This document shows, one piece after another, positions 19,401 to 27,840 of a DNA stretch of 64,000 nt (within the stretch, counting starts at the first letter, position 1; each line of letters opens with the position of its first letter). The stretch is taken from positions 477,189-541,188 of the forward strand of contig NZ_LMSP01000001.1 in assembly GCF_001429545.1 (NCBI RefSeq), written 5' to 3'. Under the pieces are notes generated by a model. That model was not told where the DNA came from and made no database searches. It saw only the letters and a program-made list of their open reading frames with translations. The position numbers and the translations under genes are program-made. This stretch comes from Paenibacillus sp. Soil787. GTDB lineage: Bacteria > Bacillota > Bacilli > Paenibacillales > NBRC-103111.

Positions 19401-19407
19401 CCATTAA
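13402..19407 (+). CDS. Giant secreted multidomain alginate-lyase-fold protein (2001 aa)
   Basis: The signal peptide covers residues 1 to about 36 (ending AAGVAAAD). Residues about 45-470 form an alginate_lyase-type alpha/alpha toroid starting at GFKHPGVGLTKD, with likely catalytic motifs MNQHLYPL and MGRDQAHGAGD. After it come a beta-sandwich region, an Ig-like module (GAFSWNPTQAGTYSF), an F5/8C-like region, two Ig-plus-discoidin pairs, a short Ig-like module, four 82-residue repeats, and a C-terminal module with SIWPPNH and ending VPHDQ. GGGGGAG precedes the ATG at 13402. It should depolymerise a uronic-acid polymer outside the cell by beta-elimination, with the tail binding glycan or wall. 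No sortase or S-layer anchor is visible. Substrate unproven. Confidence 0.85.
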   Translation: MKVFSLRNTFKRILSIVVSITFMATILPLAAGVAAADTTSIVTDYQPTITETIDASGFKHPGVGLTKDVLENMRTEVRAQKEPWNTYFNAMLTSSSASKTVTSSNQSGTDSTKPGTYAFNSQGVESKFIADALKAYTQAILYVVTGDETYRANAMHIIRIWSQMDPAQYAYYTDAHIHAGIPLNRMVTAAEILRYSSNQTTDLLWTDKDTTDFTNNLITPVTETFLHDNSHFMNQHLYPLIGAMAGYIFTGNLDRYKEGVEWFTVNKTAVDQGQNGAIKQLFRLVDKNDLTGETVNPPVVQHVEMGRDQAHGAGDVTNTEILSRLLLAQGTKVDPVQGTVSTAPNAVGPYEFLNDRILDASEFFARYMLGYDTPWVPTAAHTDANGNPTIIYKQLAGGYRGRLTQNTWELFYYYKYVRGINMEERAPNFTKMFSERVSYNWDGVDGGGDFWLFIPPAAEAEGTKYLVKPIVDPYREIEDRYTSLDSNSATMQDGTTSYARINATEAGSKIAITGYANGTRNIGFKIRTNGVAKMEAFGDTLTLPDTKGQWKYVDYTFNAYQGLGDLLYITIKGTGTTVDIDHINVQAGTLLTPPVFTAGNADLNIFTYVGSTTTINYDFSATDSSATDVVAYQMDNKPVGAVFNESTGAFSWNPTQAGTYSFVVGASDGTTVTTKDVKVVVTSDRQSVVSAVIAPYNANISYVSSTVDTYNQAYADVMNLISSASDDVFYQKMVSLNSAVEGLQQLTPPLNDGSMNYANMFVTSTFGTAVPNLLDNTPDSFVCFCVAQNLSHIMDFGPSYKVSANAFELQVRASFPERIGGVAMFGSNDKENWTRLTPSLTTVTEDMQTLAVQDDLKNQQFRFLKMQMIQPSSSMLEVAEFRIFGERHEAVNKLSSVSISSDQSLKNRIVAGNTVKLNFTSTEPINNVNVTIQGQTATVTTADNLNWTAAWVVNSNAAAGTVKFNINYKTAAGNDAAPTIFTTDGSALNIADQIGLISNLLDITTLIDSSGRNQTDLLATASTLFDNNLGTITDFRLNGSGYGAYITFDFKEGGQATLSKVDVISRQDSNYTRISGTVVQGSNDNTNWTTISNAAGKTDVWQTLTISGTQPYRYIRITNGNNWYGNMAELRLYGVTESINKIQSASISSSQNLNKRIVPGNTVKLAFTAKEAINTVNVTIQGQAATVSTTDNINFTAAATLPQGAAAGTVKFAINYKQQNGKDGYPVSSATDGTSLYLVDESDTIKNVTSITNLIDSTSGRSAATTLSQVNSLFDSNLGTLSDFRIGSTNSGTGSYIIFDFKAGNQATLTNVELIARQDTNYTRISGTVIQGSNDNTTWTTLTAAAGKTMDWQTLAVASKVPYRYIRIFNGNTWYGNMTEVRFHGVVKAADVTPPVTTDNASQGGVNNNTTVSLNAVDESSGLAATYFKVDGGAQQTGNMVTLTTDGTHTIVYWSVDWAGNVEQQHTVTVNITDTTPPVVAGLYADMTVPTNKDVHVTIYYPLDAAVMEYKVGDNGVWTAYTAPVTVSDNVTVYARSADAAGNVSDVASYAVSNIYKTAPSDAIFTADMTDPTNGNVTLTISYPDNVTVKEYKVGDNGTWTAYASPVTISDNVTVYAQSKDIAGNVSNVTSYTVSNIDRMPPADAVLSADVTAPTNQDVTVTVTYPDDAAVKEYKIGNNGIWTAYGAPVVVSDNSTVYAKGTDAAGNVSNVTQYMVGNIDHIAPADATLAVDTTAPTNQGVTVTATYPSDAAVKEYKVGEGGPWTAYTESVVVQDNETVYARGMDAVGNVSNVTSMIVSNIYKIAPITTATLNPATPNGKNSWYTSDVTVSLSVYASVYGGAVTTEYQINDGDWILYTGSIPSFGDGAYKVGYHSKDEAGNLEQLKTIEFKVDKTAPVLSVQLDKTSIWPPNHTMVPINATLLSTDAGSEVESVVLTSITSNLPDSGKGDILANFGTAATSFSVRAERGNIYTITYTATDKAGNKTPVSVTVTVPHDQSSH
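17824..18807 (+). repeat. Four 246-bp coding repeats in the 2001-aa lyase
   Basis: Four consecutive units of exactly 246 bp (82 codons) with boundaries near 17824, 18070, 18316 and 18562. Each encodes PTN-DVTVT-YP, then EYKVG-NG-WTAY, then VSDN-TVYA and AGNVSNV. Two more units of the same length are in the gene at 43733. They look like Ig/FN3-type spacer or binding modules that spread by duplication. Confidence 0.85.
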
Positions 19408-19424
19408 TAAGAAGAATCACATGA

Positions 19425-19458
19425 AACCGGAAGGAAGACATAATGTCTCCTCCCGGCT
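19425..19458 (+). terminator. Hairpin after the 2001-aa lyase gene
   Basis: ACCGG-GGA-GACAT pairs with ATGTC-CC-CCGG with small bulges. There is no T run (CTTCAATAAATTC follows), so termination would be weak and the next lyase gene may be read through. Confidence 0.45.
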
Positions 19459-19550
19459 TCAATAAATTCTCTCGAAAGGTGCTAACGTCGGCACAACGCA
19501 ACTGAATTTCAGTTTCCCGTTGATATTATAATTAAATGGAGGCGTACATA

Positions 19551-22500
19551 ATGGAGCTTCGGAAAAGGCGTAGATTTGGAAATAGTCTAAAGCGTAAGTT
19601 GGCTATACTTGTTTCCTTTTGTTTAATGGCAACGATCTTGCCTTTAGCGGCGGGAGTAGCTGCAGCGGATACAACAGCTCAATCCGTGATTACGGATTAT
19701 CAACCAATGATCAATGAGGTCATTGATGCAAGCGGTTTCAAACATCCCGGTGTTGGACTTACCAAGGATATGCTTGAAAATGTGAGGACAGAGGTACGGG
19801 CGCAAAAGGAACCTTGGAATACCTATTTTAATCAAATGCTATTATCTTCTGCCTCTTCAAAGACCGTCACGTCCAGCAATCAGAGCGGCACTGATCCTAC
19901 GAAACCGGGTACATATGCTTTTAATAGTCAGGGCGTCGAATCCAAATTTATAGCAGATAGTTTGAAGGCTTATACTCAAGCTATTTTGTATGTTGTAACC
20001 GGTGATGAGACTTATCGGGCAAATGCCATGCGTATTATTCGCATTTGGTCCCAGATGGATCCTGCGCAATACGCGTATTATACCGATGCGCATATTCACT
20101 CGGGGATACCTCTCAACCGTATGGTTACCGCTGCGGAAATCTTGAGATATTCCAGTTATCAAACAGCAGGATTGCAATGGACGGACAAAGATACGGCCGA
20201 TTTTACAACGAACCTGATTACCCCGGTCATAGAAACGCTTCAGCATCGTAATGACTATTTTATGAACCAGCATCTCTATCCGCTGCTTGGAGCTATGGCA
20301 GGTTATATCTTTACCGGCAACAGAGACCGGTACAATGAGGGAGTAGAGTGGTTTACCGTTAACAAGACCGCTGTAGACCAGGGGCAAAATGGCTCCATCA
20401 AGCAATTATTCAGATTGGTGACGAAAAATGAATTGACAGGTGAGGTTGTAGATCCCCCGGTAGTACAGCAAGTGGAAATGGGCCGGGACCAGGCGCACGG
20501 CGCCGGAGACGTCACCAATATGGAAATATTAGCACGTTTATTGCTTGCCCAGGGAACAAAAGTCGATCCGGTAGAGGGGACGGTTTCCACAGCGTCGAAT
20601 GCTGTAGGCCCGTATGAATTCCTGAATGATCGAATCCTGGATGCTGCTGAATATTTTGCCAAGTTCATGCTCGGTTATGATACACCATGGATTCCTGTGG
20701 CGGCACATACCGATGCCAATGGAAAACCAACTATTATTTATAAAGAACTGTCACAGCAATACAGAGGAAGATTGACTCAAAATACGTGGGAGCTGTTCTA
20801 TTACTATAAGTATGTCAAGGGAATCAATATCAAAGAAAGAGCCCCATACTTTACCCAAATGTTCGCTGACCGAGTGATTTACAATTGGGATGGCGTAGAT
20901 GGAGGAGGAGATTTCTGGCTCTTCATACCTAAAGCAGCTGAGGCTGAGGGTACAAAGTATCTTGTAAAAACAATAACAGAACCATTGAGAGAAATTGAAG
21001 ATCGTTATACGGCTTTTGACAGTAATTCTACGACAAAACAAGAGGGAAATACTTCCTTCGTCCAGATCAAGGCAACGGAAGCGGGAAGCAAAATTGCGCT
21101 TGTCGGTTCGGGCACCGGAGAGAAAACCATTGGAATCAAGATTCGGACCAATGGGGTAGCCAAGCTGGAAATGAGCTATAGTATTAACGATACGTTGACG
21201 CTGCCGGATACGAAGGGGCAGTGGAGATATGTGACTTATAAAATGAATGACTTCCAAGGTTTGGGGGATCTCGCTTATTTCAATGTAAAAGGAACCGGCA
21301 CTACAGTTGACATTGACCACCTTAATTATCAAGCGGGAACATTGCTGACGCCTCCTGTATTTGCAGCAGGAAATGCAGCTTTACATTTATTTACCAATGT
21401 CGGGTCTCAGGCAACGATCAAATACGATTTCTCCGCAGTAGACGCTAGTAGCTCCGATGTAGTCACTTATCAGGCAGATAATTTACCTCAGGGTGCTGTG
21501 TTCAATGAGAGCACCGGCGCATTTTCCTGGAAGCCGACACAAGCCGGAACCTATTCCTTCGTAGTGGGGGCGTCGGACGGAACCGCGATTACAGCGAAGG
21601 ATGTTACAGTTGTCGTAACCAATGACCGGCAATCGGCAGTAAGCGCAATAATCGCTCCATATAATGCCACTACAAATTATATTAGTGCAACTCTTGACAA
21701 TTATAATCGAGCGTATGCAGAGGTCATGAAATTGATCTCCAGCGCATCCGACGATGATTTCTATCAGAAATTATCGGACTTGAACAATGCAGTGGAAGGT
21801 CTTCAATTATTGACGCCACTGTTAAGCGACGGAAGCATGAACTATGCCAATATGTTTGTCAGTTCAACCTTTGGAACTCAATTGCCCATGCTGATGGATA
21901 ATTATGCAGGCAGTTTTGCAGGGTATTACTTGGCTCAGAATTTGAGCTATTTCATGGATTTTGGGCCCAACTACAAAGTGTCGGCCAATGCCTTCGGGCT
22001 CCAGGTAAGAGCCAGTTTCCCCGAACGGATCGGCGGTACTGCCATATTTGGATCCAATGATAGAGTCAATTGGACCCGGTTAACGCCCGGCTTGACAACG
22101 GTTACTGAAGATATGCAAAGACTTGAGGTACAAGATGATCTCAAAAATCAGCAGTTCCGCTACCTGAAGATTCAAATGATTCAGCCTTCGAGCACCATGA
22201 TTGAATTGTCCGAATTTAGAATCTTTGGAGAACGCCATGAGATGGTTGATAAAATTCCGGGCACTATTACCGAAGCGCTGGCGGAAGCGGCGACGCTGCC
22301 TGCCGAAAATTATACGAAACAAAGCTATTACCTGTTCCAGAAAGAATTGGAATATGTGAAGAACGCCGTCGGCAATCCTGATTATACCGAGCAAGAGCTG
22401 ATTAACGAAATTTATGATGCCCGCAGTTTGTTGGTACCGTACACGACGTCATTGTATTCGTTCGAAGGAAACGCAAAGAATACGTTCGGGTTTTCTTCGT

Positions 22501-25187
22501 CCACTGACGGAACCGTATTTGGAACCGCAGCTTACGAGGCAGGAAAGGTCGGGCAAGCGCTCAACCTGAACGGAACGAATAGTTACGTCATGCTGCCGGC
22601 CTCTCACCCCATGTCCAATTACAACGAGATCACTCTCTCAACCTGGGTGTATTGGAAGGGAAGCAGCCAGTGGCAGCGGATCTTCGATTTTGGCAACAAC
22701 ACCAATCAATACATGTTCCTTACGCCGAGATCGGGCACTAATAAGCTTCTTTTCGATATCAAGAACGGCAGCAGCGAACAATCCGTGGAAACTGCGCAAA
22801 TGCCGGCCAATCAATGGGTGCATGTGGCGGTGACGCTGGGGAATGGTACGGCGAAGCTGTATGTGGATGGCGCACTGAAAGCGACCAAAAGCGGTTTCAC
22901 AATCAAACCAAGCGATTTCATGCCTGGCACGAACTACATCGGCAAAAGCCAGTTTGCTGATCCGCTGTTTAACGGCATGGTCGACGAGTTTCGCGTATAC
23001 AATCGCGTCTTAAGCGATGCCGAGATTGGGGCCCTGTTTAACCAAACAGGGTATGGGGCTGACAACAGCTTGCTTACGTACTTGCTGGATCAAGCTGCTG
23101 CAGCAGGCAATGCCGGCATCTATACGGCTGACAGCGTACAAGCGTTGCAGCAGACTATCCCTGCGGCGCAAGCTGTCGCCTCCAATACTGGCGCAAGCCA
23201 GACTCAGCTTGATGCCGCAGTCGATAGTTTACGGGCGGCCTACGAAAGTCTGATCTATCTGCCGGGCGTTCCGGCAATCGCTCCCGTAGCGGATAAAACC
23301 GTTATAGCGGGTAATCAGCTCACCTTCAAGCTTCATCAATTGAACTCCGTTGCCGGCACTGTATTCAGTGTCAGCGGACTGCCGCAAGGAGCGGTTTTCG
23401 ATGCGGATAAGCGTACGGTCGTATGGACGCCGGACAAAACGCAGGGAGGAGTCTATACCGTAACCTTAACCGCTGCAGCGAACGGAGGGGCTACTTCCCG
23501 CACCGTCAAGCTCACCGTCAAAGGTCAACCGGTCATCGCCCAGAGTGGAACGATGGAGCTTGCGTCAAGTCAAGCGTTTATGTTTCAGGTGAAAGGGACG
23601 GATCCGACTGGGGCGACACTGACTTACAGCGCTGCTAAGCTGCCTTCGGGCGCGGCGCTCGACCCGGTCACGGGTATCTTCACATGGACTCCCGCTCATA
23701 CGAATTACGGCGACAACTTTGTGACCTTTAAAGTGAGCAACGGATTGTTTACGATCAGTCAAACGGTTGATTTTAAGGTCAAACTCGGCATGTTGAAGCC
23801 GGATGGCTATACCAAGGGCAGCTACTATCTGTATCAGAAGGAATTCGAACGGATCCAAGCTGCGCTCGCTTTGCCGGGTGCCGATAAAGCGGCGCTTGTC
23901 ACGCAGCTCGCTGGGGCCGAAGCGGCGCTTGTACAGACAATTACGCTCCCTGCGCCGAAAGTTGACGTGACGTCTTCAATGGTCGTTGCTTCCACTGTAG
24001 CCTGGCCTAACGCTAGCGCAGGGTCGGCCGCAGTGAACGGATGGCGGGCGTTTGACGGCAATACGGGCACATATACCGATACCACGGCCAACCCAAGCTG
24101 GATTCTCATCGATTTGGGTGAAGGCAATGCCAAATCCATCGGCAGCGTTAGGTTCTATCCGAGAAGCAATTTTGTGCCCCGGATCAACGGCTCGATCATT
24201 CAAGGTTCGGGCGATGGAACGAACTGGACCGATCTTTATACGATTAACGGCATCGGTTCGTTGGCATGGAATTCAGGCGCAATCACGAATGGGGCGGCCT
24301 TCCGTTATCTGCGCTTCTATTCTCCAAGCGGGAGCTCGAACGTCGCCGAGCTCGAGTTCTACGAGAAGCCGATCGACCGAACTCTGATCGATGTCATGAA
24401 TTTGAAAGCCAAAGCGCTGGACGGCTCCAAGTATCCGGCGGATCAATGGCAAGCTCTGCAGAATGCACTTGACAAAATGAATGCTGTCCCGGCTGCCGCC
24501 ACACAGGAGATCATTGATGCGGCTACCGCGGATGTGATTGCCGTGCTGAAGGCACTCAATGAGATTCCGGTCTTCTCGCCGATCCAGCCTATGACTGTGG
24601 AAGCCGGCACCACCGTTACCTTCTCCGTGTATGCGACGGATGCAGACGGAGATGCGCTAACCTATCATGCGAATGTATTGCCGGAGGGAGCTTCCTTCAA
24701 TGCGCTAACCGGTCAATTTGGTTGGACGCCGAAAGTACTCGGCAGCTATGGCGTGACATTTAACGTATACGATGCAAGAGGTGCGGCGGCATCCATGACG
24801 GTGGACATCAACGTTGTCGATACGATTTCGCCGCTGCTCGATGTTGTGCTCGATAAGACGGTGCTTTGGCCGCCGAATCATAAGCTCGATACGGTCACTG
24901 CGCAGGTTTACGGCAGCGATAGCGGATCCGGCATCACGTCGATCGTCCTGACATCGATTACGAGCAATGAACCGGATCAAGGCACGAGCAACGATGATCT
25001 GCCGATCGATATCCAAAATGCCGAGTACGGTACCTTTGATCAAACGTTCAACCTGCGGGCGGAACGCTCGGGGAAAGACACCGGACGGATCTATACCATT
25101 ACGTATACGGCGACAGACAAAGCCGGCAACAAAACCGTTAAGTCCGTAACCGTCACCGTACCTCATGATCAGTTAGGCAAGAAGTAA
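19551..25187 (+). CDS. Giant secreted multidomain alginate-lyase-fold protein (1878 aa)
   Basis: Tandem paralogue of the preceding gene; the first 900 or so residues align almost without gaps. Signal peptide to about residue 40, lyase domain about 45-475 with MNQHLYPL and MGRDQAHGAGD, beta-sandwich, Ig-like and F5/8C-like regions. The tail is different: a FIVAR-like helix, a LamG/concanavalin module (about 975-1150), FIVAR, two putative-Ig modules, a second F5/8C module (about 1475-1610), FIVAR, a cadherin-like module and the shared C-terminal VLWPPNH domain ending VPHDQ. I chose the ATG at 19551 because GGAGG at 19538-19542 precedes it at eight bases and overlaps the earlier in-frame ATG. 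It is secreted and probably acts on the same polymer as its neighbour. Confidence 0.85.
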   Translation: MELRKRRRFGNSLKRKLAILVSFCLMATILPLAAGVAAADTTAQSVITDYQPMINEVIDASGFKHPGVGLTKDMLENVRTEVRAQKEPWNTYFNQMLLSSASSKTVTSSNQSGTDPTKPGTYAFNSQGVESKFIADSLKAYTQAILYVVTGDETYRANAMRIIRIWSQMDPAQYAYYTDAHIHSGIPLNRMVTAAEILRYSSYQTAGLQWTDKDTADFTTNLITPVIETLQHRNDYFMNQHLYPLLGAMAGYIFTGNRDRYNEGVEWFTVNKTAVDQGQNGSIKQLFRLVTKNELTGEVVDPPVVQQVEMGRDQAHGAGDVTNMEILARLLLAQGTKVDPVEGTVSTASNAVGPYEFLNDRILDAAEYFAKFMLGYDTPWIPVAAHTDANGKPTIIYKELSQQYRGRLTQNTWELFYYYKYVKGINIKERAPYFTQMFADRVIYNWDGVDGGGDFWLFIPKAAEAEGTKYLVKTITEPLREIEDRYTAFDSNSTTKQEGNTSFVQIKATEAGSKIALVGSGTGEKTIGIKIRTNGVAKLEMSYSINDTLTLPDTKGQWRYVTYKMNDFQGLGDLAYFNVKGTGTTVDIDHLNYQAGTLLTPPVFAAGNAALHLFTNVGSQATIKYDFSAVDASSSDVVTYQADNLPQGAVFNESTGAFSWKPTQAGTYSFVVGASDGTAITAKDVTVVVTNDRQSAVSAIIAPYNATTNYISATLDNYNRAYAEVMKLISSASDDDFYQKLSDLNNAVEGLQLLTPLLSDGSMNYANMFVSSTFGTQLPMLMDNYAGSFAGYYLAQNLSYFMDFGPNYKVSANAFGLQVRASFPERIGGTAIFGSNDRVNWTRLTPGLTTVTEDMQRLEVQDDLKNQQFRYLKIQMIQPSSTMIELSEFRIFGERHEMVDKIPGTITEALAEAATLPAENYTKQSYYLFQKELEYVKNAVGNPDYTEQELINEIYDARSLLVPYTTSLYSFEGNAKNTFGFSSSTDGTVFGTAAYEAGKVGQALNLNGTNSYVMLPASHPMSNYNEITLSTWVYWKGSSQWQRIFDFGNNTNQYMFLTPRSGTNKLLFDIKNGSSEQSVETAQMPANQWVHVAVTLGNGTAKLYVDGALKATKSGFTIKPSDFMPGTNYIGKSQFADPLFNGMVDEFRVYNRVLSDAEIGALFNQTGYGADNSLLTYLLDQAAAAGNAGIYTADSVQALQQTIPAAQAVASNTGASQTQLDAAVDSLRAAYESLIYLPGVPAIAPVADKTVIAGNQLTFKLHQLNSVAGTVFSVSGLPQGAVFDADKRTVVWTPDKTQGGVYTVTLTAAANGGATSRTVKLTVKGQPVIAQSGTMELASSQAFMFQVKGTDPTGATLTYSAAKLPSGAALDPVTGIFTWTPAHTNYGDNFVTFKVSNGLFTISQTVDFKVKLGMLKPDGYTKGSYYLYQKEFERIQAALALPGADKAALVTQLAGAEAALVQTITLPAPKVDVTSSMVVASTVAWPNASAGSAAVNGWRAFDGNTGTYTDTTANPSWILIDLGEGNAKSIGSVRFYPRSNFVPRINGSIIQGSGDGTNWTDLYTINGIGSLAWNSGAITNGAAFRYLRFYSPSGSSNVAELEFYEKPIDRTLIDVMNLKAKALDGSKYPADQWQALQNALDKMNAVPAAATQEIIDAATADVIAVLKALNEIPVFSPIQPMTVEAGTTVTFSVYATDADGDALTYHANVLPEGASFNALTGQFGWTPKVLGSYGVTFNVYDARGAAASMTVDINVVDTISPLLDVVLDKTVLWPPNHKLDTVTAQVYGSDSGSGITSIVLTSITSNEPDQGTSNDDLPIDIQNAEYGTFDQTFNLRAERSGKDTGRIYTITYTATDKAGNKTVKSVTVTVPHDQLGKK

Positions 25188-25194
25188 ACGTTAA

Positions 25195-25236
25195 AAGAAG
25201 CCCCCAACCTCAGCATTGAAGGTATGGGGGCTTCTT
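25195..25236 (+). terminator. Terminator after the 1878-aa lyase gene
   Basis: AAGAAGCCCCCA pairs perfectly with TGGGGGCTTCTT; the loop is 18 bases. The right arm itself ends in TTCTT and TGATT follows, so it is a strong hairpin with a poor T tract. It may serve both strands, since the next gene converges. Confidence 0.65.
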
Positions 25237-25641
25237 GATTGGAGACATAAAATTCAAACCATTTATAAATTTAGTAAAATTTGCTGATTTGCAGGGTGGA
25301 TTTAAAGAAGTCGTCGACTTCACTATTTGGGATCTAAACGGACCGTATGGACCTTATTCGGCCGGAATTCTATCAATCAGCGTTTTAGCGGACTCAGGGG
25401 ACGTTATCTGCTGCGCGAACGGCTGATTCGGGATGATTACCGCGATATAGCGGCTACTGGGTCCGTTAGAGCTCGAAGAGCTTCATTTTGCCGCATTTAA
25501 CGTCACTGGAGTCCGTAACATACGTCACCTTGATTCCACTACGGAGCATGATTGGTGATAGGAAGTTATATCCCGTGACATACGACCTAAGCTGCGCTCA
25601 GAGCATAATCATGGACGCGGAATTCGCAGACTTTACTGGCT
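25237..25641. repeat. Intergenic stretch with three degenerate copies of a 29-bp unit
   Basis: No convincing gene is present between the convergent lyase genes. Three related units occur at 25385-25413 (plus), 25440-25468 (minus) and 25491-25518 (minus). In unit orientation each reads T-A-CGGAC-C then GT-CCGTTA or ACGTTA then TGC, for example TAACGGACTCCAGTGACG. They resemble a dispersed intergenic repeat of the kind common in Paenibacillus genomes. A 63-codon frame at 25235-25426 spans the first unit and is not supported as a gene. Confidence 0.5.
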
Positions 25642-27714
25642 TTACGGAGTGACTTCAGTAAAAGTCGCATCGGCGTTAAATGTCGATCCTGACCCGATCT
25701 GGGCATACAACAGATAATTGGAGTGGCGCAAATATCTGGTTGAATCCGTCCACATTTGGAAGGACGATTTTTGGGCATCCGCTAATCCTGCTACGCGGCG
25801 GAAGGTTGCATCATTTGCGAAAGTTGTCGTGCTATCGTTCTGATCCAGCCATACCTCACCATTGGAACGGACACGCAGGAATCGACCTGGGAAGTTAATG
25901 GACTCGAACGAAACGCCGCTCGAATCAGCCAATCCGGCAACCATCTTGAATTGTGAGTCTTGAACCGGAGTAACATTGGCATCTATCTGTGCACGATAGC
26001 TACTATGCCGCACGTAACGGTCCGGATAGTTATACGATTGCAAGCGAACGTTTACGGATATCGGTTCGAGCCTCCATTGTTGGTTAGTGCCAAGCGCATA
26101 TCGCCATTGCTGCACATTGGCGCCATCTGCGGTAGAGGCATTGCTCACGTCAGCCGGTTTGTTGCTATTCACAGGGGTGATGCGGACATAACCGCTGCCG
26201 ACAGGGATAAAAGCAAACTTCTGATTGTCTCCGCCATTAGAGCTCCACAATTGTAAATTGCCGCCATTATCCAAAGACTGGCTTGCTACATCCAATGATA
26301 GTCCGCTCCGCACATCCTTGACGCTATATTGGCCGCCGCCAAGATGGGTAACAGTCCATTGTTGATTAGTTCCTCCATTAGATGTCCATTGCTGAACATT
26401 TGCACCATTTGATGTTCCGGCTGCATCCATAGCCTTGCCGCTAAGGCGTACAATGAAACGATAAGTGCCGTCGGGAATATTTCCAGCAGGTAGAGTTGCC
26501 GTTCCACCGCTGCCGGACGGCCGGGTATAGAGAAGTGTACCAAGTCCGGATTGGTCGAATGTTGAAGGATATTGAGTATTAGGACCGCCTTCAGGTCTCA
26601 CGAGCTGTGCGCGTGCGGCAATATTGGGCACCGATAGCCCCTTTCGGTTTGCGTAATGGTTGTAAATCATTTCCCAAACTGGACGCAATTCATTGCGGCT
26701 GGCGCTGGATATTACCGTTTCTGTTTGAATGGCGCCGTTTGTGCTGGTCCCCCGTTCGTAGGTCGCAAACGGTACGTTATCATCTCCGTTGTTATATTTG
26801 GCGACGTATTCGGCGGCGCGCATGAAACGGTTATTGGCCCATCCATACAAGTCGTCACCTTGATTCCAAGCCATTTCACTCGTTGCTGCCATGAGTCCAA
26901 TGCCCATTTGCGTGTGCGCCTGATCGCGCCCGGACTCCTCCCACTGTGCGAGCCCACCCGGGTGCAGGAATGGAATCGCATTATAGATGGATCCGTTTCC
27001 AGCGCCGTGTTTAAAGTATTCGATGCCTATGTTGTAGATGTCCCGGCGGTCAGTAAAAATGCCAATCGCAACCGTCGCCGCCATATTGCACAGATCCCAG
27101 TTCGCCCGGTAATTTTGGATGAATGCGTCGTTGTGATCCGCGCCGTATTCATTACCGATAAGGAAGCGCTCGTTAAGAGGCTTGTAAAATACATTCAGCA
27201 GCATGGTTTGCATCTGGGTCACATTGAAACCGGGGTAATCGCGCATAATCTCTGACACGTTTGCCAACTGATATCCATAAAGTCCGGCAGCCAAATAACG
27301 GTCGGCATCACCGGTGACCGTCGTAAGTGTGGACGACCAGGCGTTCAGAATGTTGCGCGCCGTGTCGCCGTTAGCCGTATTGCCGGTGATCTTCCATAGC
27401 AAGGCATTCTGATAAGCACGGGCAACATCGATGTACAACAAGGATACATTGTCGCCTGTGCCCCCGCGAGTGATCGTAGCCGTAGCGCGCTGGGTCCAAT
27501 TGGATGATGAAAGAGGGCTGTTAACCAGCTGGTTATAACCGTCCAGATACGGCTGTGTGCCCGCGTTAACCATCTGCTTCATGCGGTCGAAATCTGCTTG
27601 TGTATGTAGGATGCCAGGATGTACAAAGTCCGTAGCTGCTTGCCCTTCCTTAACAAACCCAATCATGCTAACCAGAAGGCATAAAATAATTGAAAACGCT
27701 AAAATCTTCTTCAT
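25642..27714 (-). CDS. Secreted alginate-lyase-fold protein with ricin-B and AbfB-like modules
   Basis: A 690-aa protein with a signal peptide (residues 1 to about 26, ending GQA). The lyase domain spans about 28-390 and begins DFVHPGILHTQADFDRM. It has DHNDAFIQNYRANWD and the family motif ESGRDQAHTQMG. Residues about 415-555 form a ricin-type beta-trefoil with three QQW motifs (CBM13-like), and about 557-690 resemble an AbfB domain (CBM42-like: YPDRYVRHSSYRAQI, then FPGRFLRVRS), a fold known to bind arabinofuranose. AAAGGAG precedes the ATG on the minus strand. The AbfB-like module hints that the attacked polymer carries arabinose. It is transcribed towards the 1878-aa gene and is divergent from the GH-A gene. 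Confidence 0.88.
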   Translation of the reverse strand: MKKILAFSIILCLLVSMIGFVKEGQAATDFVHPGILHTQADFDRMKQMVNAGTQPYLDGYNQLVNSPLSSSNWTQRATATITRGGTGDNVSLLYIDVARAYQNALLWKITGNTANGDTARNILNAWSSTLTTVTGDADRYLAAGLYGYQLANVSEIMRDYPGFNVTQMQTMLLNVFYKPLNERFLIGNEYGADHNDAFIQNYRANWDLCNMAATVAIGIFTDRRDIYNIGIEYFKHGAGNGSIYNAIPFLHPGGLAQWEESGRDQAHTQMGIGLMAATSEMAWNQGDDLYGWANNRFMRAAEYVAKYNNGDDNVPFATYERGTSTNGAIQTETVISSASRNELRPVWEMIYNHYANRKGLSVPNIAARAQLVRPEGGPNTQYPSTFDQSGLGTLLYTRPSGSGGTATLPAGNIPDGTYRFIVRLSGKAMDAAGTSNGANVQQWTSNGGTNQQWTVTHLGGGQYSVKDVRSGLSLDVASQSLDNGGNLQLWSSNGGDNQKFAFIPVGSGYVRITPVNSNKPADVSNASTADGANVQQWRYALGTNQQWRLEPISVNVRLQSYNYPDRYVRHSSYRAQIDANVTPVQDSQFKMVAGLADSSGVSFESINFPGRFLRVRSNGEVWLDQNDSTTTFANDATFRRVAGLADAQKSSFQMWTDSTRYLRHSNYLLYAQIGSGSTFNADATFTEVTP

Positions 27715-27840
27715 CTCAAATCATCTCCTTTAAATTTTGATAACAAAATACGAACTAAGGACCAACGAGTCTCCTGTACTAGCGTAGGTCGATTGTTTTG
27801 AGAGCAGCACCTCCTTTAATTACCTTAGTTTAGCCCCTGA

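Noticed and set aside
25235..25426. A 63-codon gene after the 1878-aa lyase
   Set aside because: It begins next to the terminator, runs through a degenerate repeat unit, lacks a ribosome site and has no recognisable domain.
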